Shown here in pieces: positions 58,351 through 64,000 of a DNA stretch of 64,000 nucleotides. Position 1 is the first letter of the stretch. Each line of letters starts with the position of its first letter. A program made the translations under genes and the position numbers. The notes beneath the pieces were generated by a model. It saw nothing but the letters and a program-made list of their open reading frames with translations, was not told where the DNA came from and ran no database searches. Origin of the DNA: Candidatus Neoehrlichia procyonis str. RAC413 (lineage in GTDB: Bacteria > Pseudomonadota > Alphaproteobacteria > Rickettsiales > Anaplasmataceae); the NCBI RefSeq assembly GCF_000964795.1, contig NZ_LANX01000001.1:930001-994000 (forward strand), in the 5' to 3' direction.

Positions 58351-59177
58351 ATGACTATGTCAATTGTCTTTAGTATACGTGATTTAATGTTAAAATTAGC
58401 AAACATAAATCCTGTAGCTTTAACAATAGGTTATATAGAAATACGTTGGTATTCTTTAGCATATGTTGTGGGAGCGTTATTTTCATATTGGTACATAGCT
58501 CGAATAGATAAATATGTCACTTTTTGCAGAGAAGACTATGATTCACTAATGTCATTAGCAATGCTTGGAGTTATTATTGGTGGAAGAATAGGTTATGTAC
58601 TATTTTATGATCTTAGTTTTTATTTACAGTGTCCTTTTGAAATTGTTAAAATATGGCATGGAGGAATGTCTTTTCATGGAGGCTTAATAGGATTACTAAT
58701 TGTTACTGTGATTTTTTGTTTAAAAAAAAAATTTTCATATTATCTGTACTAGATTTATATTCTTGTTCTGCACCTTTAGGTCTGTTTCTAGGGCGTATTG
58801 CAAACTTTATTAATGGAGAACTGTATGGTAAAGTAACAAATGTAGGTTGGGGTATTGTATTTCCTGCAAGTAATGACTTATTACCTAGACATCCTAGCCA
58901 ATTGTATGAAGCTGTTTTTGAAGGAATGTTGTTATTCTGTATTACTAACTTTCTTTTTCATTTTACAACTGCTAAAAATCAAAAAGGATTGTTGTGTGGA
59001 ATTACTGTAACGTTATATGGAATTTTTAGATTTATTATAGAATTTTTTCGTGAACCTGATATTCAAGTAGGTTATATTTTGCTAAATGAAATTACAATGG
59101 GACAATTATTGTCAGTTCCTATGATAGTAGTGGGTATACTTTTGTTGTTAAAAAGTATTGCAAAATTATACCAGTAG
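58351..59177 (+). pseudogene. lgt: Prolipoprotein diacylglyceryl transferase, frameshifted at an A10 tract
   Basis: Lgt transfers diacylglycerol to the lipobox Cys of prelipoproteins in the inner membrane. The first frame (58351-58752) covers RWYSLAYVVGALFSYWYIAR and the motif WHGGMSFHGGLIG. At the ten-A run 58722-58731 it goes out of frame and stops at 58750. The rest of the protein, with PLGLFLGRIANFINGELYG and HPSQLYEAVFEG, continues in another frame to 59177. One extra A would restore a normal protein of 275 residues. Every catalytic motif is intact, so this may be an assembly error, or polymerase slippage at the A tract may rescue it, rather than true loss. Confidence 0.85.
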
Positions 59178-59215
59178 TGATATTATGTGGTATTGTTTAT
59201 GCAAAGGTTCTTTTT

Positions 59216-59383
59216 ATGTCATTATTTCATTATGATATAAAAAGTAATAAAAGGCTTAGCTCTCCGTTTTTGCAGGGGCAATACCTAATAGAGTCATATG
59301 AAGAGGGTATGAATAACCCGCTGTCATACTTAGTTGATGTGCAGGTGAAAAATGCTAAACGTATTGAACAAGAGCATTGCTAG
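59216..59383 (+). CDS. Small hypothetical protein, 55 residues
   Basis: This short frame begins [20 protein letters not shown] and ends in a charged helix [10 protein letters not shown] plus Cys. It starts 38 bases after lgt and its stop overlaps the convergent ftsH stop. Even amino-acid use and the absence of AT-spacer character suggest a real gene, but there is no family match. An in-frame start at 59177 is less likely since it begins inside the lgt stop codon. Confidence 0.5.
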   Translation: MSLFHYDIKSNKRLSSPFLQGQYLIESYEEGMNNPLSYLVDVQVKNAKRIEQEHC

Positions 59384-61233
59384 CTAGCATCTTTTTTTGT
59401 GTGTGTTAAGTTAGCAAAGGAACTTTTCACTGGGTGATCGTTGGTAACGCTATCTTTGATTAGTTTTTTACCATCAATAATATCTTTAATATCATTTCCA
59501 GTTAGTGTTTCAAATTCTAGAAGATTTTCAGCTATAATGTGCAATGCATCTAAACGTTCATTAAGTATATTTTTTGCCCTTTCTAATGCAGACGATACTA
59601 TAGATTTAACCTCTTTATCGATTAAGTTTGCTAAATTATTAGATATAGTTTCATTTTTTTCTTCGCTATGATATAGAGGCCCTATTTTATCGCTCATACC
59701 CCATTTCATGACCATTGATCTAGCAAGATTAGTAGCTTGTTGTATATCTGATGATGCTCCACTTGTTACTTTGTTGTATCCAAATATTAATTCTTCAGCA
59801 GCCCTTCCTCCCATTGCTACTGTAAGGTCTGCGATCATCTTTTCTCTAGTGTGAGACACACGATCAGATTCAGGTAACCTCATTACTAGTCCTAAACTTC
59901 TACCGCGTGGAATAATAGTTGCTTTATGTATAGGATCAGATGCTGGAGTATAGAAAGCTATTACAGCATGACCGGCTTCATGATATGCTGTTAACCTTTT
60001 TTCTTCATCTGTCATTATCATTGATCTTCTTTCTGCCCCCATCATAACTTTGTCTCTTGCATATTCAAAGTCATTCATAGTAACTATTTTTTTGTTTAAT
60101 CTGGCTGCTATTAGTGCTGCTTCATTTACTAGATTTGCTAAATCTGCACCAGAAAACCCTGGAGTACCTCTTGCAATTATTTTTATACTAACATCCGGAG
60201 CTATAGGAATTTTTTTTATGTGTACATTTATTATCTTTTCTCTTCCACTAATATCTGGTATTGGTATAGTAACTTGTCTATCAAATCTTCCTGGTCTTAA
60301 TAGTGCATTATCTAAGACATCAGGACGGTTTGTTGCAGCAATAATAACAACTCCTTCATTTGATTCAAATCCATCCATTTCTACAAGTAGTTGATTAAGT
60401 GTTTGTTCTCTTTCATCATTACCACCACCTAAACCTATGCCACGGTGTCTTCCTACAGCATCTATTTCATCAATAAAAATGAGACAAGGAGCATTTTTTT
60501 TGCCTTGTTCGAACATATCGCGTACTCTGCTTGCACCAACTCCTACAAACATTTCAACAAAGTCGGAGCCTGAAATACTAAAAAAAGGTACATTTGCTTC
60601 TCCAGCAATTGCACGTGCAAGTAAAGTTTTACCAGTTCCTGGGGGCCCTATAAGTAAACATCCCTTTGGTATTCTACCTCCTAATTTTTGAAATTTTTGT
60701 CTATGTTTTAAGAAATCTACAATTTCAACTAATTCATCCTTTGCTTCATCTATACCTGCAACATCATTGAATGTCACTTTGTTGCGATTTTCTGTCATAA
60801 GACGTGCACGTGATTTGCTAAAGCTCATTGTACGGTTTCCACCAGCTTGCATTTGTTTTAAAAAAATAAACCATATTATAACTAGTAGAAACATTGGGAA
60901 CCAGGAAATGAAGATATTGCCTATAATACCTAAAAATGTTTCATCTGATGCAAAGCTAAAAGTAACTTTATGAGCTTGTAGAGATTTTATTAAATTATCA
61001 TATATTATGCCATTTGTACGAAACTTTGAGCCGTTTCGTAGTATTCCTTCAATATTATGATCGGTAATGACAGCACTTTCTATTTCGTTATTGTCTAATT
61101 TGCTTAAGAATTCGGAAAATGGTAATTTAATATTACTATTTCCGATAATTTTATTATTAAACTGTATATATAGTACGGTTATTAAAATAATTATTGCAGA
61201 CCAAATAACCAATCCTTCAGTTATTTTTCGCAT
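59380..61233 (-). CDS. ftsH: ATP-dependent zinc metalloprotease FtsH
   Basis: This 617-residue membrane-anchored AAA protease degrades misassembled membrane proteins and short-lived regulators. Two membrane segments (about 8-24 and 106-126) flank a small periplasmic domain. Walker A GPPGTGKT is at 196-203, Walker [16 protein letters not shown] near 251, and the zinc site HEAGH at 418-422. It lies 16 bases after tilS in the common tilS-ftsH order, so the two are probably co-transcribed. Confidence 0.98.
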   Translation of the reverse strand: MRKITEGLVIWSAIIILITVLYIQFNNKIIGNSNIKLPFSEFLSKLDNNEIESAVITDHNIEGILRNGSKFRTNGIIYDNLIKSLQAHKVTFSFASDETFLGIIGNIFISWFPMFLLVIIWFIFLKQMQAGGNRTMSFSKSRARLMTENRNKVTFNDVAGIDEAKDELVEIVDFLKHRQKFQKLGGRIPKGCLLIGPPGTGKTLLARAIAGEANVPFFSISGSDFVEMFVGVGASRVRDMFEQGKKNAPCLIFIDEIDAVGRHRGIGLGGGNDEREQTLNQLLVEMDGFESNEGVVIIAATNRPDVLDNALLRPGRFDRQVTIPIPDISGREKIINVHIKKIPIAPDVSIKIIARGTPGFSGADLANLVNEAALIAARLNKKIVTMNDFEYARDKVMMGAERRSMIMTDEEKRLTAYHEAGHAVIAFYTPASDPIHKATIIPRGRSLGLVMRLPESDRVSHTREKMIADLTVAMGGRAAEELIFGYNKVTSGASSDIQQATNLARSMVMKWGMSDKIGPLYHSEEKNETISNNLANLIDKEVKSIVSSALERAKNILNERLDALHIIAENLLEFETLTGNDIKDIIDGKKLIKDSVTNDHPVKSSFANLTHTKKDAS

Positions 61234-61249
61234 AATTAGCAGCTCCCTA

Positions 61250-62533
61250 TTAATTAAATTGACTGTAAACTAAGTTGACAATATTTCTTTTAATTAGCAC
61301 ATCTTCAATGCTAATTACAGGAATATTATCTATATTATTATTTTGTAGAGGGTAAGCAAGAATTTTATCTTTGCTCTTTAATATAGGCAAGCTATACACA
61401 GCTTCTTTATAAAGTTTCTTAAGGTGTATAGGTATAGGATTATTGCTTAAAGGTGTAATACTAACTTGCTCAGCGCTAATATTGTGTATTTTAAGTAAGA
61501 ACCTATTATCCCATATGATTGTTTCTTTAGTGTATGGATTAATATATTGTGTTTTTATTGATGCAACTTCTTTTATAATAGATATAGTGTTGTCTTTATT
61601 TCTTATAATTTTACAGTTGTAAAATGTGTGAGGAGGAATGGATAAATCATTCTTTATTTTATGAAAAAGTTTGATAAATTTTTCATATCTTGGTTTATAA
61701 CTTTTTTTTCCTATAACCATAAGTGAATATGAAAACAACCTTAACGCTATTTCTTCTGGAACTTCATTAAACTTATTTAATTTAATGTTAATAAAGCCTA
61801 ATTTGTTAAATTCTAAACAATCATTAAGTGCAGCATGTACATAATATAATATGCAATTTACAGCACGCTTAATATGTATTGCCGTTGTATGTAACCTATT
61901 AACTAAAACATCTGGATTTTTGCTTACTTTAATAAAGTTACGGTATAAAGTTCTTTTGTATTTTGTATTTGTATTGCTAGGATCTTCTATCCAATTAAGT
62001 TGTTTTTGTAATGCATAATGTAGTATTTCTTTTTTTGTGAAACAGAGAAAAGGCCTTAATATTTCTATAGTATAGAATCTAGATCTTTCTTGCATTCCTA
62101 ATAATCCATCTAATCCACTACCTCTTTCTAATCTCATAAAAATAGTTTCTGCTTGGTCATCTTTATGATGAGCTGTTATGAGATACTTTATGGAGTTGAG
62201 ATCGCACCATTCATGTAATAGACTATATCTAATGGTTCTAGCAGCTGACTGAATATTGCTTGTAGGTTTTATGCCGTTCCAATTTAGGATCTGACAGGTT
62301 AATTTTAATTTTTGTGAAGTATTATATACAAATAGAGTTTCTTGTGTTGCTTCTTCACGTAATCCATGATTTACTGTTAGAATTATGGGATGAAATTTAG
62401 TATTTACGTTATGATATATGGATATTAAGTATAATAAAGTAATACTATCTACCCCTCCTGACACTGCAACAGCATAGTTTTTTTGTAGATTTAATTCTTG
62501 CATTTTATGTAAGAACCTTGACTCTAAATTCAT
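61250..62533 (-). CDS. tilS: tRNA(Ile)-lysidine synthase
   Basis: This protein of about 427 residues makes lysidine at C34 of tRNA-Ile(CAU), allowing AUA reading, which matters in an AT-rich genome. The PP-loop motif AVSGGVDS is about 20 residues in, followed by [20 protein letters not shown] near 125. The open frame extends upstream to 62608 through the tRNA-Ser gene, which cannot be coding, so the start is at 62533 or 62545; neither has a clear ribosome binding site. It precedes ftsH. Confidence 0.94.
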   Translation of the reverse strand: MNLESRFLHKMQELNLQKNYAVAVSGGVDSITLLYLISIYHNVNTKFHPIILTVNHGLREEATQETLFVYNTSQKLKLTCQILNWNGIKPTSNIQSAARTIRYSLLHEWCDLNSIKYLITAHHKDDQAETIFMRLERGSGLDGLLGMQERSRFYTIEILRPFLCFTKKEILHYALQKQLNWIEDPSNTNTKYKRTLYRNFIKVSKNPDVLVNRLHTTAIHIKRAVNCILYYVHAALNDCLEFNKLGFINIKLNKFNEVPEEIALRLFSYSLMVIGKKSYKPRYEKFIKLFHKIKNDLSIPPHTFYNCKIIRNKDNTISIIKEVASIKTQYINPYTKETIIWDNRFLLKIHNISAEQVSITPLSNNPIPIHLKKLYKEAVYSLPILKSKDKILAYPLQNNNIDNIPVISIEDVLIKRNIVNLVYSQFN

Positions 62534-62561
62534 AACTACCAACATATTATTATTGTAAGCG

Positions 62562-62649
62562 CGGAAAGAGAGGGATTCGAACCCTCGATACAAGTTTATT
62601 GTATACACACTTTCCAGGCGTGCGCTTTAGACCACTCAGCCATCTTTCC
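62562..62649 (-). tRNA. tRNA-Ser (anticodon GGA)
   Basis: The acceptor GGAAAGA pairs with TCTTTCC, the anticodon loop reads CTGGAAA (GGA), a long variable arm typical of tRNA-Ser is present, and the T arm is GAGGG-TTCGAAT-CCCTC. The discriminator is G and no CCA is encoded, so CCA must be added by the enzyme at 39201-40406. It lies just upstream of tilS on the same strand. Confidence 0.96.
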
Positions 62650-63069
62650 TTAATGGGAGTAATTTTAGCAGAAATAGTATTTATATAAATGTTTTTTAAT
62701 TATAATAATTAATATTGTAAAAATTTTGTATTTTTTAGTACGGTAACACATGGTATTATGTTAAAGCTATACTATAAAAATAAAAGGACTGAAAGATGAA
62801 AGACAACTATATATTTTATGTTTAGTATGTATTTGAAGTAACGAAAATATAAGATTGTCATTACATAAAAGGAAAGATATTTTTGTTTAAAATTATTGAT
62901 TTTTTAGCTTATTACTTAACTTAATAACCTATATTTTACATAAAAATATTACTAATTTTACATTACTCAATAAAGCAAAATATCTTTGTAATTGTAAAAA
63001 ATAATTTCATATTTTTTTTAGGGTGTTTATAGTAGGTCACTATACATAAATGTATTATTTTGGTGACTG
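62650..63069. other. Divergent intergenic region before trkH
   Basis: These 420 AT-rich bases have no coding frame. The region should hold promoters for tRNA-Ser/tilS/ftsH (minus) and trkH (plus). No clear element could be picked. Confidence 0.45.
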
Positions 63070-64000
63070 ATGAAAAGCTTACGTGCAATAATTTTTATTG
63101 TAGGAGTATTTTCTTTACTGTTTGCAAATATTATGCTTGTTCCAGCAATGGTGAACTTTTATGCTGAATATGCTTGGGAAGGGTTTGTAATATCAAGCTT
63201 AATAGTATTTTCTTTTGGGATAATTTGTATATTTATTGGAAAATTATGCGCCCTAAAAAAAGTGTTGGTATTTAGTATTACAAGTAATGTGTGGATTATA
63301 CTTTCAATATTATCATCGATACCTTTTGTTTTGTCTGATACTAAGCTATCTTATATTGATGCTTTTTTTGAGGCAACATCTGGAATTACAACAACAGGTG
63401 CAACGGTTTTAAGTAATTTGCATGAAAAATCACCAGGCATATTATTATGGCGTTCTATTTTGAATTCTATAGGAGGATTAGGAATAATTGTAACAGGTAT
63501 CTTCTTGTTTCCTTGCTTAAAAGTGATAAGCCTGCATAGCTTGTATCATTGCGAATCTTCTGATACTTCAGTAAGATTTAAGTTTGGCCTTTTTAAGACT
63601 TTAATGTATACATTTGGGGTATATATTACATTAATAATATTGTGTACTGTGTTCTATAGAATAGCTGGAATGTCTATTTTTGATGCAATTTGTCATGCAT
63701 TATCTACTACATCAACGGGTGGGTTTTCAAATTATGATGATTCTTTACAGCATTTTAATAGTGTTTATGTGGAGAATGTAGCCATAGTGTTTATACTTTT
63801 AAGTTCATGTCCCTTTAATATGTATCTGAGGGCAATGTCAGAAAAACGTTTTTTTGATATACAAATTATTTGTCTTATTTTTATTATTATTGGATGTTCA
63901 ATATTGAGTATGATATGGATTTATCATAATAATCTTTATATAAAAGGTGAATTTATACGCTGCCTAAGATGTGTAGTTTTTTCTTTTGTATCATTAAGCA
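63070..64000 (+). CDS. trkH: TrkH-family potassium uptake protein, 5' part
   Basis: The first 310 codons of a gene run off the window end. The protein has repeated membrane pairs with selectivity-filter-like loops: FEATSGITTTGATVL near residue 99 and HALSTTSTGGFSNYD near residue 212, the two P-loops expected in the first half of TrkH/TrkG. TrkH forms the potassium channel of a low-affinity uptake system regulated by TrkA. The start at 63070 is the first ATG of the hydrophobic frame. Confidence 0.93.
   Translation, partial: MKSLRAIIFIVGVFSLLFANIMLVPAMVNFYAEYAWEGFVISSLIVFSFGIICIFIGKLCALKKVLVFSITSNVWIILSILSSIPFVLSDTKLSYIDAFFEATSGITTTGATVLSNLHEKSPGILLWRSILNSIGGLGIIVTGIFLFPCLKVISLHSLYHCESSDTSVRFKFGLFKTLMYTFGVYITLIILCTVFYRIAGMSIFDAICHALSTTSTGGFSNYDDSLQHFNSVYVENVAIVFILLSSCPFNMYLRAMSEKRFFDIQIICLIFIIIGCSILSMIWIYHNNLYIKGEFIRCLRCVVFSFVSLS

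Noticed and set aside
62534-62608. Extended N-terminus of tilS through the tRNA-Ser gene
   Set aside because: The extension translates the tRNA 3' half (Ser-Leu-Ser-Phe-Arg-Ala), so it cannot be a true start.
1-64000. CRISPR arrays, insertion sequences, prophage or toxin-antitoxin modules
   Set aside because: No regularly spaced repeats, transposase, integrase or phage structural motifs were seen on either strand.

Overview
The window is a very AT-rich chromosomal segment from an obligate intracellular alphaproteobacterium of the family Anaplasmataceae. It fits the genus Ehrlichia or a close relative such as Neoehrlichia; I cannot settle the species by eye. The main evidence is a tandem array of P28/P30/MAP1-type outer membrane protein (OMP) genes lying between an XRE-type regulator (tr1-like) and secA, an arrangement established for Ehrlichia. 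Long non-coding gaps, remnants of decayed genes and a low housekeeping gene count also fit this group. There are no insertion sequences, CRISPR arrays, rRNA genes or prophage genes.

Layout: 1-5142 holds gapdh and two tandem paralogous membrane proteins, flanked by an inverted repeat. One arm contains the intact elbB gene end and the other contains a decayed elbB copy. 5376-8292 carries the SRP RNA gene, dnaX, a YbaB protein and asd. 8307-12329 carries ftsW, metK, tRNA-Arg and a ubiquinone-type hydroxylase. 13214-17557 carries parB-parA with a perfect parS site, then ftsZ-EVE-ybeY. 17905-22854 carries a small orphan, three OMP paralogs and ubiD. 23021-26400 carries secA and a small orphan. 27899-37644 is the main OMP array on the minus strand: ten full-length OMP genes, one OMP remnant and an unrelated 165-residue ORF. 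The regulator is at 37962-38516. 38785-50199 is housekeeping: ndk, cca, recJ, icd, ftsY, recA, pyrE and a ThiF/MoeB-like E1 enzyme. 51690-64000 carries secD, a small zinc-finger protein, two unknown proteins, murJ, a frameshifted lgt, ftsH, tilS, tRNA-Ser and the start of a TrkH transporter.

The genes fall into three working groups. The export and envelope group (SRP RNA, FtsY, SecA, SecD, Lgt, FtsH) lies around the OMP genes whose products depend on it. The division and partition group includes FtsZ, FtsW, MurJ and ParAB/parS. The remainder is central metabolism and information processing (Icd, GAPDH, Asd, MetK, PyrE, Ndk, RecA, RecJ, DnaX, Cca, TilS).

The points most worth a second look are a nine-G tract inside one OMP gene, a nearly identical tandem pair of OMP genes suggesting recent duplication or gene conversion, an A10-tract frameshift in lgt, the inverted repeat around gapdh, and the perfect parS palindrome. 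I did not find convincing evidence for a wholly new biological system. Several proteins remain unrecognised and are described as such.
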